A DNA stretch of 64,000 nucleotides from Mesobacillus subterraneus. GTDB lineage: Bacteria > Bacillota > Bacilli > Bacillales > Cytobacillaceae. Positions 1 through 9,669 of this stretch are shown in pieces. A program made the position numbers and the translations under genes. Position 1 is the first letter of the stretch; every line of letters begins with the position of its first letter. The stretch covers positions 620,001 through 684,000 of the forward strand of contig NZ_CP129019.1 of assembly GCF_020524355.2 (NCBI RefSeq), read 5' to 3'. The notes below the pieces were generated by a model. That model was not told the origin of the DNA, searched no databases, and saw only the letters and a list, made by a program, of their open reading frames with translations.

Positions 1-2
1 TA

Positions 3-83
3 GAGGAAAGAATGAAGGAGGAATACAGTTTTATCATGAAGGACGATGTGATTAAGCATAGTCTTGAATTTTTGCAGAAATAG
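3..83 (+). CDS. C-terminal end of an unidentified gene (partial)
   Basis: An open frame enters from the left edge and ends at TAG 81-83, encoding about 26 residues rich in Lys and Glu and ending in LEFLQK. It is followed after a few bases by a good intrinsic terminator, which supports it being the real 3' end of a gene read on the plus strand. The part visible is too short to identify a family. Confidence 0.5.
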   Translation, partial: EERMKEEYSFIMKDDVIKHSLEFLQK

Positions 84-90
84 TACTGAA

Positions 91-126
91 AGTGGCGGAC
101 TTCAAGGGAGGACCGCCGCTTTTTTA
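91..126 (+). terminator. Intrinsic terminator after the left-edge gene
   Basis: GTGGCGG and CCGCCGC arms flank a loop of about 14 nt and are followed by TTTTTTA. It closes the partial gene at 3-83. Confidence 0.7.
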
Positions 127-149
127 ATTCTGCCAGTTAAAAGCAAAAA

Positions 150-305
150 AAATTAACCGTTAATTTAACTCGAATATTCATATAATGGCGAAAATCTGAT
201 TTTATTAGCAAAGTTCACAACTTTAATGGCGAGAATCTGATTTTATTGAAGAAGTTCACAACTTTATTGGCGAAAATTTAGATTTATTGGCGCAGGCGCT
301 AATGA
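150..305. repeat. Phased TTTATTGGCG-type repeats
   Basis: GGCG cores occur at about 187, 228, 269 and 289, spaced 41, 41 and 20 bp. The first two repeats share a longer unit containing TCTGATTTTATT and AAGTTCACAACTTT. The motif is the reverse complement of the CGCCAATAAAA repeats at 60873-60972. The block fills the gap between a terminator and the convergent ytlD gene, and I see no gene in it. Confidence 0.7.
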
Positions 306-359
306 TTCTAAAGAAGAAGATCACAGAATGGAACGAAGCCGGAACATCACCCGGCTTCG

Positions 360-1166
360 TTACTGATTGCTCTTGATCAGTTTCTTTTCGAGTAATTCGA
401 CCAGTTGGTACATCACCGTGGCAAACAGTGCTATGACAAGCAGCGCCAAATAGACGAGCGTGAAGTTAAAAACCTGGAAACCGTAGATGATCATATATCC
501 AAGGCCGCGCGCAGAAACGAGGAATTCTCCGACAATGACTCCTACCCAGCTCAATCCGACATTCACTTTCAAGGTGGAAATGATAGTCGGGAAGGAAGCT
601 GGCAAGATTGCCTCCCGGAAGCATTGTGTTCTTGTTGCTCCAAATGTCTGAAGCACCTTCAGATAGTTGGGGTCCACCTCTTTAAAAGCGGTATACACAA
701 CGATTGTCGTGATGATTATTGAGATGATTGCGCCCATTGCAATAATGGAGGTCATATTGGTTCCAAGCGCAACAATTAAAATCGGGCCAAGTGCAACTTT
801 TGGCATTGAATTCAATATTACGAGGTAAGGATCCAAAATCCTGGAAAGCAGCGGTGACCACCACAAGATTGCTGCGAGTATCGTACCTGCAAGTGTGCCC
901 AGGATAAACCCAAGGACGGTTTCAGCCAATGTCACTCCAAGGTTAACGGCTAGCGACCCATCCATTGTCTTCTCAATCATCATATTCCATATTTTTGACG
1001 GTGAACTGAATAGAAGCGGGTCGATCCATTTTTGCTGGCTCGAGATTTCCCATAGAGTAAAAAAGGCAATGAAAATCAGCAACTGATAGATGCGGATGAC
1101 TTTTCGCTCGCGCCTTAACTTTTTTAGATACTCTTGATGGAGGAGTTCAGTTTTCTTCTGGTTCAA
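360..1166 (-). CDS. ytlD: ABC transporter permease, SsuC/TauC type (YtlD)
   Basis: Inner-membrane permease of an ABC importer of the nitrate/sulfonate/taurine (BPD_transp_1) family. The protein is strongly hydrophobic with about six membrane segments, and has the typical cytoplasmic loop near [17 protein letters not shown], where the ATPase docks. I chose the TTG at 1166 (start MNQKKTELL) because GGAG-rich sequence lies just upstream; this gives 268 aa and a 20-nt overlap with the end of ytlC, suggesting translational coupling. An ATG at 1205 in the same frame would give 281 aa. It is the last gene of a minus-strand operon ytlA-ytlC-ytlD. The substrate is not known from the sequence. Confidence 0.85.
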   Translation of the reverse strand: MNQKKTELLHQEYLKKLRRERKVIRIYQLLIFIAFFTLWEISSQQKWIDPLLFSSPSKIWNMMIEKTMDGSLAVNLGVTLAETVLGFILGTLAGTILAAILWWSPLLSRILDPYLVILNSMPKVALGPILIVALGTNMTSIIAMGAIISIIITTIVVYTAFKEVDPNYLKVLQTFGATRTQCFREAILPASFPTIISTLKVNVGLSWVGVIVGEFLVSARGLGYMIIYGFQVFNFTLVYLALLVIALFATVMYQLVELLEKKLIKSNQ

Positions 1167-1923
1167 TTGACTCCAACTCCTTCCATACTGTTTGGAACAG
1201 TTCATTGTATAAATGATGGTTCCGCGCCTCGAAAGGGCTCAAATTCCTTAACTCCTCCGGAATCGTGAAAGTTCTATGCAACCGGCCAGGACTCGGTGAA
1301 AACAGGAAGATCCGGTCGCTCATCGCTATCGCCTCTCCGATATCATGGGTGACGAGTATCGCTGTTTTTTTGAAAGTCTTGAATGTGTTTGAAACCAGGT
1401 CCTCAAGCTTCAATTTCGTTTGATAGTCCAATGCAGAAAAAGGTTCATCAAGCATCAGCAGTTTTGGCTCTGTTGCTAGTGTCCTTACCAGTGCGACACG
1501 CTGGCGCATACCGCCTGACAGCTGTTTTGGGTATAGTTCTTCAACATTCTCCAACCCCATTTGCCTCAGCAGCGATAAAACCTCTTCCTTTTTTGAAGCT
1601 TCCAGAGTTCCGCTAATCTTCAAGCCGAGAAAGACATTTTCCTCAATCGTTTTCCAAGGAAATAAATAATCCTGCTGCAGCATATATCCGGTTTGATTTG
1701 CAGAATTTTTGACTGATTTCCCTTCAAGTTTTACCTGTCCATCAGTAGGCTCAATCAGCCCTGCGATGATTGAAAGCAGTGTTGTTTTGCCGCAGCCGCT
1801 CGGACCCAGGAAGGAAACGAACTCTCCTTCCTGGACGTGCAGTGAAATATCATTCAAAGCAGTGACAGCGGATGTTTTTGTGAAATAAGTGTGCTGGATC
1901 CCTGTTAAAGTCAAAAAGTCCAT
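1147..1923 (-). CDS. ytlC: ABC transporter ATP-binding protein, SsuB/TauB type (YtlC)
   Basis: ATPase subunit energising the YtlACD importer. Visible motifs in order: Walker [10 protein letters not shown] near residue 40, Q-loop in [11 protein letters not shown] signature LSGGMRQR near 135, Walker B LLMLDEP near 158 and the H-loop in ILVTHD. The ATG at 1923 is preferred over the in-frame TTG at 1932 because AACAGGAGG lies 9 nt upstream of it. The gene sits between the binding protein (upstream, 16 nt) and the permease (overlapping), the usual order for this transporter class. Confidence 0.92.
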   Translation of the reverse strand: MDFLTLTGIQHTYFTKTSAVTALNDISLHVQEGEFVSFLGPSGCGKTTLLSIIAGLIEPTDGQVKLEGKSVKNSANQTGYMLQQDYLFPWKTIEENVFLGLKISGTLEASKKEEVLSLLRQMGLENVEELYPKQLSGGMRQRVALVRTLATEPKLLMLDEPFSALDYQTKLKLEDLVSNTFKTFKKTAILVTHDIGEAIAMSDRIFLFSPSPGRLHRTFTIPEELRNLSPFEARNHHLYNELFQTVWKELESIEPEEN

Positions 1924-1939
1924 TGGCTGCAACCTCCTG

Positions 1940-2936
1940 TTATTTCATGATTTCTTCTGCCACCTCTGTATTGACTAGGGTGCTGTGGCTGACTTCTTCA
2001 GGAAGTTCCCCTGCCTCATCCATTATGTCCTGCAGGTTTTTCCATTCCTCTTCATCGAGAATAGGGTCCGTGGCGTAAGAACCCTGACTCTTGTATCGAT
2101 CCACAACCGTTTCAATTAACTCTAAATCTGTGTCTTTAAAAAAAGGGCTGGATGACCTCAGCTGTTTCTTTGGCACTGTGAGAGTCTACCCATTGCTGGG
2201 CCTTATAAATTGCACGAGTGAATTTTTCGATTGTTTCCGGGTTTTCCTTCATATAGCTTTGTTTGCCCATAAATGTGGTATATGGTACATGACCGGACTC
2301 TGTACCGAATGAAGCGACGATATGCCCTTTGCCTTCTTTTTCAAACAAGCTGGCTTGAGGTTCGAATAGCTGGACAAAGTCGCCAGTACCGGAAGCGAAG
2401 GCATTCGGTATATTCGCGTAATCAATATTTTGGATCATATTCAAGTCTGACTTTGGATCGATGCCGTGCTTTTTAAGGACGAATTCACCGACCATTTGTG
2501 GCATTCCGCCTGTACGCTGACCGAGGTAGGTTGCGCCTTTTAACTGATCCCATGAAAAATCATCGATTTTTTCTCTCGATACAAGAAAAGTGCCATCTGT
2601 CTGCGTCAGCTGGGCAAAGTTGATGACTGGATCATTTGATCCCTGGGCATAAACGTAGATGGATGTCTCAGAACCTACGAGTCCAATATCTGCTGCGTTC
2701 GACAGCACGGCGGTCATCGTCTTGTCGCCGCCCCAAGTTGTTGTGAGCTCTATTTCTAAACCTTCCTCTTCAAAAAATCCCTTTTCAAGGGCAACATATT
2801 GAGGAGCATAAAAGATTGAACGCGTTACCTCTGCAACTTTGACAGTCTGTACATTGTCTTGACCGCAGGCTGCAAGAGGTATAATAAGTACTGCAACCAT
2901 AAATAAAGCAAAACCTGCTTTGAACCATTTTTTCAT
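1940..2936 (-). pseudogene. ytlA: ABC transporter substrate-binding lipoprotein (YtlA), frameshifted as read
   Basis: Periplasmic-binding-type lipoprotein of the SsuA/NMT1 family. The N-terminus is a signal peptide with lipobox LAAC, so the mature protein is anchored at Cys and faces outward. The first frame (from 2936) runs about 266 codons to ...EVIQPFF and stops. The protein continues in the next frame as FFKDTDLELIETVVDRYK to 1940. The shift lies in a run of seven A/T at 2138-2144; six would restore one open frame of about 331 codons. The rest looks intact, so a sequencing error or a very recent slip is more likely than decay. It is the first gene of the importer operon and probably defines its substrate, which I cannot name. 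Confidence 0.8.
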
Positions 2937-3054
2937 AATGATCCTCCTAAAAATCTGTCTTAATTTGGGCTTAAGATATCGTATGAATCAGCTAAAAATG
3001 TGTGAATGCCCAGTAACCGATAGTAAAAATATTCATATAAGAGGAGTGTTTACT

Positions 3055-3835
3055 TTGGAAAGTGACGGGCAAATTATTTCTGCTTATAAATTTCCTTCCC
3101 CCAACCCGGCAATCGATCTGCAAATGGTGACCTATTATGCAGGCGGACTGCGTGTCAAAGGACTTCTCGCCAAGCCGGCAGACGGAAGCGGGACAGAAGG
3201 ATTTCTATATTTGCGAGGTGGCATTAAAAATGTCGGCAAAGTGAGGCCTGCCAGGATTGCACAATTCGCTGCAGAAGGCTTCACAGTTTTCGCTCCTTTT
3301 TACCCGGGGGAACCAGGGAGGAGAAGGAGATGAGGACTTCGGAGGGGATGACCGGGTCGATGCCTTTGCCGGATTCAGGCTGCTGCAATCCTTGCCATGG
3401 GTCGATAGAGTTCATGTTTTTGGATTTTCACGCGGAGGTTTGATGGCTTTGCTGACTGCGATTGAATTTCCGGAGACAGCGTCGGTCGTCACCTGGGGAG
3501 GGGTTACGGATATGTTCCTAACGTATGTAGAAAGAAAGGACCTGCGCAGGATGATGAAAAGGGTGATCGGCGGGTCGCCGAAAAAGGTGCCAAACAGATA
3601 TAAGTTCCGGACGCCTTTATACGAAATCGAAAACTTGAAAGCACTGGTGCTGCTGATTCACGGCAGGAATGACGGCAATGTGTCGGTTGAGCACTCTTAC
3701 AGGTTAGAGAAGAGGATGAAGGAGTTGGAAAAGCCTGTTGACAGCTGGTATTTTGATGACTATACGCATTATTTTCCGCCAGTGATGAACCGGAAAGTTG
3801 TGTCCGACTTAACGAATTGGATGAAATCACAATAG
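3055..3835 (+). pseudogene. ytmA: Alpha/beta hydrolase, prolyl-oligopeptidase-like (YtmA), frameshifted as read
   Basis: Cytosolic serine hydrolase of the alpha/beta fold. The nucleophile elbow GFSRGG is present, and the C-terminal part has the expected acid and histidine in HGRNDGNV and DDYTHYF. Start TTG 3055 is chosen because GAGGAG lies just upstream. The first frame ends at 3333 in GEPGRRRR. The second frame continues FTRGNQGGEGDEDFGG. One base fewer in the CCCGGGGG stretch (3303-3310) joins them as FYRGNQGGEGDED, giving about 260 aa, the normal YtmA length. It is divergent from ytlA and followed by ytmB, as in B. subtilis. Confidence 0.78.
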
Positions 3836-3890
3836 CAACAATGCTAAAATGAAAGTGATATGAATGATGAAAAATAGAGGAGCGAGTACA

Positions 3891-4133
3891 ATGGGGATGC
3901 CATTAGAGTTGAATACAATGATCGTAACAAAGGGTCGGGAAACACGGCTTGAAGACAATTTCTTCTCTTTGACTAAGGAAGGCTACAGGCTTTATCCAGT
4001 TGACATTCCACTAGAAGTCAAAAAGACAATCGAAGGTGACCTTACCGGAACAGGTGTCATCAAGAAAGTAGAATGGACAGAAAACACAACCACACTTACG
4101 TATCAGTTAATATCTTTGAATTCAACCAACTAA
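3891..4133 (+). CDS. ytmB: DUF2584 family protein YtmB
   Basis: Small cytosolic protein of 80 aa, matching the usual length of the YtmB/DUF2584 family known from Bacillus; its function is not established. I chose ATG 3891 (start MGMPLELN) because AGAGGAG lies 8 nt upstream; longer in-frame starts from 3864 have no ribosome site. The sequence has no membrane segment or catalytic motif that I recognise. It follows ytmA, keeping the ytmA-ytmB order seen in B. subtilis, and is closed by a terminator. Confidence 0.8.
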   Translation: MGMPLELNTMIVTKGRETRLEDNFFSLTKEGYRLYPVDIPLEVKKTIEGDLTGTGVIKKVEWTENTTTLTYQLISLNSTN

Positions 4134-4160
4134 GCAGGGCACTTTGTGCTCTGTTTTTTC
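4134..4160 (+). terminator. Terminator after ytmB
   Basis: GCAGGGCAC and GTGCTCTG arms with a short TTT loop, followed by TTTTTTCTTTT. Confidence 0.7.
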
Positions 4161-4296
4161 TTTTCAGCCATATTCATTATTAGGTAAACATGAGTTTGCA
4201 TGTGTTACTAATGTCTTTGAAGACAATAGGTTTATCAACGAATATTATCTCTTTCTTTGTGAAAAATAAGGAAAAAAGAAGGAGTTATGAATTGAA

Positions 4297-5299
4297 ATGG
4301 AACATAACCCTCAATTGACTTCATCAGAGGTTGCTGATGTGGGGAGCATATATGCAAAATTCAATGGCTCACTGTATCGTTCAGCATTTTGCAAAGGTAA
4401 ATGAAGATAGCGAAATGACGGAAATCATAAATGATGCGTTATTGAATTGTAAATTTGTAGTGGATCAGGTCCAATCAATCTTTGAAAAAAATCAACATGC
4501 AGTGCCCATTGGCTTCACTCTAGAGGACGTGAATTTTAAGGCGGGCCGAGTGTATTCAGACCTTTTTGGGTTGCGATATATTAAATATATGGCTTCGGCA
4601 GGGACAGTAGCTGCAGCAGCATTTCTGGAAGTCTTGGCAAGGAATGATGTAAGAGAATTATTTTCGCAGACTTCTAAGATATTCATGAAACTTTATAATG
4701 ATTCTTGTGACTTGCTTCTGAAAAAGGGGACATTCGTACGCTCTCCAACTATACCACCAATGGAGAAAGCAGAATATCTTCAGGATGAATCATTCTTGTC
4801 TAGTTTAATTGGAAGACATCGGCCGCTAACAGCTGTGGAGCTGGCTCATATATCTAAAAATACAGAGACAAATTCCATTGGCAGAACATTTTTAGCTGGT
4901 TTTTCGCAAACAGCCCAATCACAAGAGGTAAGGAAGTTTATGGAAAGAGGGACTGAAATAGCTGCTAAGCATGAGACTGTATTTAGAGAAATTTTATTGC
5001 AAGATGGAGTTCCGCTTCCAAGTACCTGGGATTCTGCGATATCACAATCCATTGATCCGCCTTTTTCAGATAAGTTGATGATGTTTCAAACCAATAGTCT
5101 GAGTGCTATCAGTGTTGGTGGTTACGGAACAGCAATTGGAGCGAGCCTAAGAAAAGATTTAGGCGGAGATTACACGAGACTTGTGACTGAAATCCTTCAA
5201 TATGCAAATGACGGGATTAAAATAATGATTAATAATAGATGGATGGAACAGCCTCCTCAAAATGTTGACAGGGAAGCATTAAGAAACAGAAGTAAATAG
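4297..5299 (+). pseudogene. DUF3231 family protein, apparent frameshift near the N-terminus
   Basis: A protein of about 335 aa of the DUF3231 family found in spore-forming bacilli, with two tandem ferritin-like helical halves of unknown function. The likely start is ATG 4297 (MEHNPQLTSSEVAD) behind GAAGGAG at about 4277. After residue 14 the frame must change to continue as WGAYMQNSMAHC, the family's N-terminal motif (LWxxYxxxSM). A missing TG dinucleotide near 4336, or one extra base, explains this. From 4340 on the frame is open to TAG 5297-5299. It separates ytmB from pckA, which are neighbours in B. subtilis, so it is likely an insertion of an accessory gene. Confidence 0.7.
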
Positions 5300-5330
5300 T
5301 AAGCATATTTAGTTTCTACAATGGGAGTAA

Positions 5331-5362
5331 AAAAGCCATTTCCGATTGGAAATGGCTTTTTG
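5331..5362. terminator. Bidirectional terminator between the DUF3231 gene and pckA
   Basis: AAAAGCCATTTCC, loop GATT, GGAAATGGCTTTTT. A- and T-tracts on both sides let it serve both convergent genes. Confidence 0.85.
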
Positions 5363-5364
5363 GT

Positions 5365-6954
5365 TTATTTCGCTGCCGGACCGCCTTTTTCTTCAATCAC
5401 GGAAGGTACGTTTGAGAACTTCTTGAAATTTTTGCGGAACTTGGCTGCAAGTTCGTTTGCTTTTGCGTTATAGGCTTCTTTGTCGCTCCATGTCTTGACT
5501 GGCTGAAGGACGTCATCAGGTACACCTGGTACGTGTGCCGGGATACTAAGCCCGAAAATTTCGTCTTTAACGGTTTCGACATTGTTCAGTTCGCCCTCAA
5601 GTGCTGCCTGGACCATTGCGCGAGTATATGCAAGCTTCATTCGGCTGCCGGTACCATACTCTCCGCCTGTCCAGCCTGTATTCACAAGGAATACTTTCGC
5701 ATTGTGCTCGTCGATTTTTTCACCGAGCATTTCTGCATATCTTGTTGCTGCAAGGGGAAGGAATGGTGAACCAAAGCATGTTGAGAACGTTGCCTGCGGT
5801 GAAGTGATGCCGCGCTCGGTGCCTGCCAGTTTTGAAGTATATCCGCTCAAGAAATGGTACATTGCCTGTTCCTTTGTAAGCTTTGCGATTGGAGGCAGAA
5901 CTCCGAAAGCATCAGCCGTTAGGAATACAATCGCGTTTGGATGTCCGGCAATGCTTGGATCCACTATGTTATCAATTGCCTGGATTGGATAAGCTGCACG
6001 TGTATTTTCAGTCAGGCTGCCGTCATCATAGTCCGCAACACGGGTTTCTTCATCAACAACTACATTTTCAAGTACAGAACCGAATCGGATCGCATCATAA
6101 ATTTGCGGTTCTTTTTCCTTGGATAAGTTGATGCACTTCGCATAGCATCCGCCTTCGATATTGAACACACCGTTGGATGACCAGCCGTGCTCATCATCAC
6201 CAATCAGGCGTCGGTTGTTATCAGCTGATAAAGTTGTCTTTCCTGTTCCTGAAAGACCAAAGAACAATGCAACGTCGCCTTCGCGTCCCACGTTTGCAGA
6301 GCAGTGCATGGAAAGGATACCGTTTTCAGGCAGCAAATAGTTCATCACGGAGAAAATCGACTTCTTCATTTCACCCGCATATTCTGTTCCGCCAATTAAC
6401 ACGACGCGCTGTTCGAAGGATACGATGATGAAAGTCTCGGAATTCGTTCCGTCTACTTTTGGATCTGCTTTGAAAGTTGGAGCAGAAATAACCGTGAATT
6501 CAGATTCATGATCAACCAGCTCTTCCTCCGTTGGTCGGATGAACAATTGATGAGCGAAAAGGTTGTGCCAGGCGTATTCATTGATAACCTGGATTGGAAG
6601 CTGATATTTCTTATCAGCACCCGCAAATCCTTTGAATACAAATACTTCTTCTTTTTCTTTAAGGAAGTTCAATACCTTATTATATAGTTTTGTAAAAGAT
6701 TCCTCGGAAATCGGCTGGTTGACAGAGCCCCAGTCAATTTTGTCCTTAACGGATTCTTCCTCGACAATGAATTTATCTTTAGGTGAACGGCCAGTATACT
6801 TACCAGTGGTTGCTCTTACGGCACCAGTTGAAGTCAGGAGCCCTTCGTTTCGGTTCAAGACTTTTTCAACAAGCTGGGGAACAGATAACTGCACCTTTAC
6901 ATTGTTTCCTTTTAATAATGCTGAAAGTTCATTTGATATTCCTACAACATTCAT
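5365..6954 (-). CDS. pckA: Phosphoenolpyruvate carboxykinase (ATP)
   Basis: Converts oxaloacetate and ATP to phosphoenolpyruvate, CO2 and ADP, the committing step of gluconeogenesis, in the cytosol. At 529 aa it has the normal length. The kinase P-loop GLSGTGKTT lies near residue 235, followed by the metal-binding GDDEHGW; RSPKDKF near residue 55 contributes to oxaloacetate binding and RMKLAYTR lies near the C-terminal third. AAGGAAGG precedes the ATG. It is read alone on the minus strand, divergent from metK. The 5' leader would be about 540 nt if the promoter lies beyond the repeat element at 7008-7452, and a CcpN-like site is found there. Confidence 0.97.
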   Translation of the reverse strand: MNVVGISNELSALLKGNNVKVQLSVPQLVEKVLNRNEGLLTSTGAVRATTGKYTGRSPKDKFIVEEESVKDKIDWGSVNQPISEESFTKLYNKVLNFLKEKEEVFVFKGFAGADKKYQLPIQVINEYAWHNLFAHQLFIRPTEEELVDHESEFTVISAPTFKADPKVDGTNSETFIIVSFEQRVVLIGGTEYAGEMKKSIFSVMNYLLPENGILSMHCSANVGREGDVALFFGLSGTGKTTLSADNNRRLIGDDEHGWSSNGVFNIEGGCYAKCINLSKEKEPQIYDAIRFGSVLENVVVDEETRVADYDDGSLTENTRAAYPIQAIDNIVDPSIAGHPNAIVFLTADAFGVLPPIAKLTKEQAMYHFLSGYTSKLAGTERGITSPQATFSTCFGSPFLPLAATRYAEMLGEKIDEHNAKVFLVNTGWTGGEYGTGSRMKLAYTRAMVQAALEGELNNVETVKDEIFGLSIPAHVPGVPDDVLQPVKTWSDKEAYNAKANELAAKFRKNFKKFSNVPSVIEEKGGPAAK

Positions 6955-7007
6955 CGGAGAATACCTTCCTTTTTTATAGATTCTAGATTTGAATATTAAC
7001 CTCGAGA

Positions 7008-7452
7008 AATGTCCAGCGCCAGCGCCTAGCCCCTCGAGTCGCTTGTCTAGCTGCGGCTCCTAACTCCTCGAGACGTTTCGGTCCTGCCAATGAAGTCAAA
7101 GAGCGACTTCACTGTCAGGCCCTCCAACGCTTGTCGGAGTTGAGCAGTCGCCTCCGCTTTTCGAATTGTCTAGTGTCGCCTCCTAGAAACTCCGAAACTT
7201 CAACTCCGCCGGCAGAAGCAAAAAGCGCTTCTTTGTCGGAGTCTCCAGTTTCTGCGTTTCTGGACAGTCGGCTATACTTTTCGAGTTCAGTCCTGCCCAT
7301 GAAGTCAAAGAACGACTTCACTGTCAGGCCCTCCAGCGCTTGTCGGAGTTGAGCAGTCGCCTCCGCTTTTCGAGTTCGGTCCGCCCAATGAAGTCAAAGA
7401 ACGACTTCACCGGTCGACCCTCCAGCGCTTGTCGGGGCTGAACAAGGCGCAT
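7008..7452 (+). repeat. Modular hairpin repeat element, copy 1
   Basis: About 445 bp made of modules seen again at 12600, 28151, 28541 and 30968. It starts with AGCGCCTAGCCCCTCGAG and ends with CTTGTCGGGGCTGAACAAGG; the two ends are imperfect inverted repeats. Internal hairpin modules include GAAGTCAAAGAACGACTTC (three times here) and an arm pair around AGAAGCAAAAAGCGCTTCT. It lies between divergent pckA and metK, thus in the presumed pckA leader. Confidence 0.8.
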
Positions 7453-7502
7453 TTGCATTTCTTGTAAGTTTAATATTTTGTAAGTGTTTACATCTCGGTA
7501 TT

Positions 7503-7513
7503 AGTATAACACA
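7503..7513 (-). promoter_or_regulatory. Candidate CcpN operator overlapping a pckA -10 box
   Basis: On the minus strand TGTGTTATACT fits the CcpN consensus as I recall it (TRTGHYATAYW), and TATACT could be the -10 box of pckA. CcpN represses pckA and gapB under glycolytic conditions in B. subtilis. If correct, the pckA transcript carries a leader of more than 500 nt including the repeat element. No clear -35 was found. Confidence 0.4.
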
Positions 7514-7676
7514 TTCGTTTAATTAATCTATACTAATGACTCGAAAAAATACCTTGTACCTACCTTGCGTTATATAATTCTTTCTTTATATAGTCAAGCA
7601 AAAAGAAGCATTATGAGGCCATTTTATTATACAAAAAAACTTTCAACAACAATCGACAAATTTACCGAGAAAATCA

Positions 7677-7705
7677 TTGACATGCAATTGTAGTTTCGTT
7701 ATGAT
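7677..7705 (+). promoter_or_regulatory. Sigma-A promoter of the metK leader
   Basis: TTGACA (7677-7682), 17-bp spacer, TATGAT (7700-7705), placed about 20 bp upstream of the S-box aptamer. Confidence 0.85.
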
Positions 7706-7724
7706 TTGGTCTTGAACGGATACT

Positions 7725-7865
7725 CTCTTATCCCGAGCTGGTGGAGGGACAGGCCCAATGAAACCCAGCAACCTGCAGACGTGAAAAAACAGCTTTGTCA
7801 TGCTGTGCTATTTCCGGGCAAAGGTGCTAACCTGACGCAAGGGAACTGCCCTTGAACGATAAGAG
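7725..7865 (+). promoter_or_regulatory. SAM-I riboswitch (S-box) upstream of metK
   Basis: P1 is CTCTTATC (7725-7732) pairing with GATAAGAG (7858-7865). Between them are the S-box hallmarks GAGGGACAGGCCCAATGAA and ACCCAGCAACC, then GGTGCTAACCTG and GCAAGGGAAC. It binds S-adenosylmethionine and stops transcription of metK when SAM is plentiful, through the terminator that follows. Confidence 0.95.
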
Positions 7866-7887
7866 CGAAAGGCGCGGATTTAAGCTT

Positions 7888-7919
7888 AAACCTTTCCTCT
7901 AAGTTGGAGAGGTTTTTTA
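7888..7919 (+). terminator. S-box expression platform terminator
   Basis: AAACCTTTCCTC, loop TAAGTT, GGAGAGGTTTTTTA. It forms when SAM is bound. The 235 bp from here to metK contain no recognisable gene. Confidence 0.9.
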
Positions 7920-8154
7920 TATTGCTTTTTTCTGTCCAAATGCATGAAAATGCTATCGGACTGCCTTCTTAGGTGTCATTGCTCCCGTGGGTGAAAATTA
8001 GGAAAAAAAAGAATTTCATCATGAATCCTAAACAAATTTTTCTAATAAAAACTCAGCGTTTATTTCATACTACATAGGGAATGAGTACCGTATCAACCCG
8101 AGGTCTGTATTGGGACAGCCTCGATCAATTTTTATAAATAAGGGAGGAACTCAG

Positions 8155-9357
8155 ATGTCAAACAAACGCCGTTTGTTCACTTCTGAATCAGTAACAGAAG
8201 GCCATCCGGATAAAATTTGCGACCAGATTTCTGACGCGATTTTGGACGCGATCCTTGCAAAGGATGCTAACGCACGTGTTGCTGCTGAAACATCAGTTAC
8301 TACAGGCCTTGTACTAGTTGCAGGGGAAATTACGACATCTACATATGTAGATATTCCGAAAATTGTTCGTGAAACAGTGAAGGAAATTGGCTACACTCGT
8401 GCTAAATATGGTTTCGACTCTGAAACTTGCGCCGTTTTAACTTCCATTGACGAGCAATCTGCTGATATCGCTATGGGCGTTGACCAGGCTCTTGAAGCAC
8501 GTGAAGGCCAAATGTCAGATGAAGAAATCGAAGCAATCGGAGCTGGAGACCAGGGATTGATGTTCGGTTTTGCGTGCAACGAAACAAAAGAGCTTATGCC
8601 TCTTCCGATTTCACTGGCACATAAGATTTCTCGCCGCCTGACTGAGGTTCGTAAGGAAGAAATCCTTCCATATCTTCGTCCAGACGGAAAAACTCAAGTA
8701 ACAGTTGAATACGATGAGAACGACAAGCCTGTCCGCATCGATACAATCGTTATCTCAACTCAGCACCATCCAGAGGTATCGCTTGAGCAAATCCAGCGCA
8801 ATCTGAAAGAACATGTCATCAATCCTGTTGTACCAGCAGAATTGATCGACGAGAACACAAAATACTTCATCAACCCAACTGGCCGTTTCGTAATCGGCGG
8901 ACCACAGGGTGATGCAGGTCTTACTGGCCGCAAAATCATCGTTGACACTTACGGCGGATACGCTCGCCACGGCGGGGGCGCATTCTCTGGTAAGGATCCG
9001 ACAAAAGTTGACCGTTCCGCTGCATACGCTGCACGTTACGTTGCGAAGAACATCGTAGCTGCTGGCCTTGCTGAAAAAGTTGAAGTTCAGCTAGCTTACG
9101 CAATCGGCGTTGCTCGTCCAGTATCCATTTCAATCGATACATTCGGAACAGGCAAAGTGAGCGAAGATGTATTGATCGACGTTGTTGAAAGCAACTTCGA
9201 CCTTCGTCCGGCTGGTATCATCAACATGCTTGACCTGCGCAAGCCAATCTACAAGCAGACAGCTGCTTATGGACACTTCGGCCGTTCTGACGTTGACCTT
9301 CCATGGGAGCGTACAGATAAGGCTGAGGTACTTCGCACTCAAGCTCAAGGAAAATAA
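8155..9357 (+). CDS. metK: S-adenosylmethionine synthase
   Basis: Makes SAM from methionine and ATP in the cytosol. Length is 400 aa, normal for the family. Motifs in order: [16 protein letters not shown] near residue 14, GAGDQG near 119, and the phosphate-binding [16 protein letters not shown] near 265. I use ATG 8155 with AAGGGAGGAA upstream; an in-frame extension to 8110 lacks a ribosome site. It is controlled by the upstream S-box, so its own product closes the feedback loop, and it is followed by a terminator. Confidence 0.98.
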   Translation: MSNKRRLFTSESVTEGHPDKICDQISDAILDAILAKDANARVAAETSVTTGLVLVAGEITTSTYVDIPKIVRETVKEIGYTRAKYGFDSETCAVLTSIDEQSADIAMGVDQALEAREGQMSDEEIEAIGAGDQGLMFGFACNETKELMPLPISLAHKISRRLTEVRKEEILPYLRPDGKTQVTVEYDENDKPVRIDTIVISTQHHPEVSLEQIQRNLKEHVINPVVPAELIDENTKYFINPTGRFVIGGPQGDAGLTGRKIIVDTYGGYARHGGGAFSGKDPTKVDRSAAYAARYVAKNIVAAGLAEKVEVQLAYAIGVARPVSISIDTFGTGKVSEDVLIDVVESNFDLRPAGIINMLDLRKPIYKQTAAYGHFGRSDVDLPWERTDKAEVLRTQAQGK

Positions 9358-9362
9358 ATTCA

Positions 9363-9400
9363 AAAGGGAGTTGCATAGAAATATGTAACTCCCTTTATTA
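9363..9400 (+). terminator. Terminator after metK
   Basis: AAAGGGAGTTGCATA, loop GAAA, TATGTAACTCCCTTT: 15-bp near-perfect stem followed by a T-rich tail. Confidence 0.85.
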
Positions 9401-9669
9401 TTTGCCGTCTAATCAGGTAAGACGCATAAAGAGCTCTGGTTTGCGAATGGTCCAAAAGGTGTAAAATAGAGTATTACCTTAAATTTCCCTTAGATTTTAC
9501 TGCAAAAACTTTGTGTTTAATGATAGTATTAGATGGTATGTTTTTAGATAGGTTCTTTCGCTGACTGTAATCCACGAAAGCGGATATGGAGTTGGTTTTG
9601 AAGAGAACAGTAAAATCATTGGAAAATAACAATAAATTTTTATCTGAAATGGAGAAGGTGAAGTACATA

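Noticed and set aside
2937..3054. TPP riboswitch in front of the ytlA operon
   Set aside because: The conserved CUGAGA and thi-box sequences are not found on the minus strand upstream of ytlA.
5533..5992. Plus-strand frames opposite pckA (up to 136 codons)
   Set aside because: Shadows of the conserved pckA coding strand, no ribosome sites and no family resemblance.
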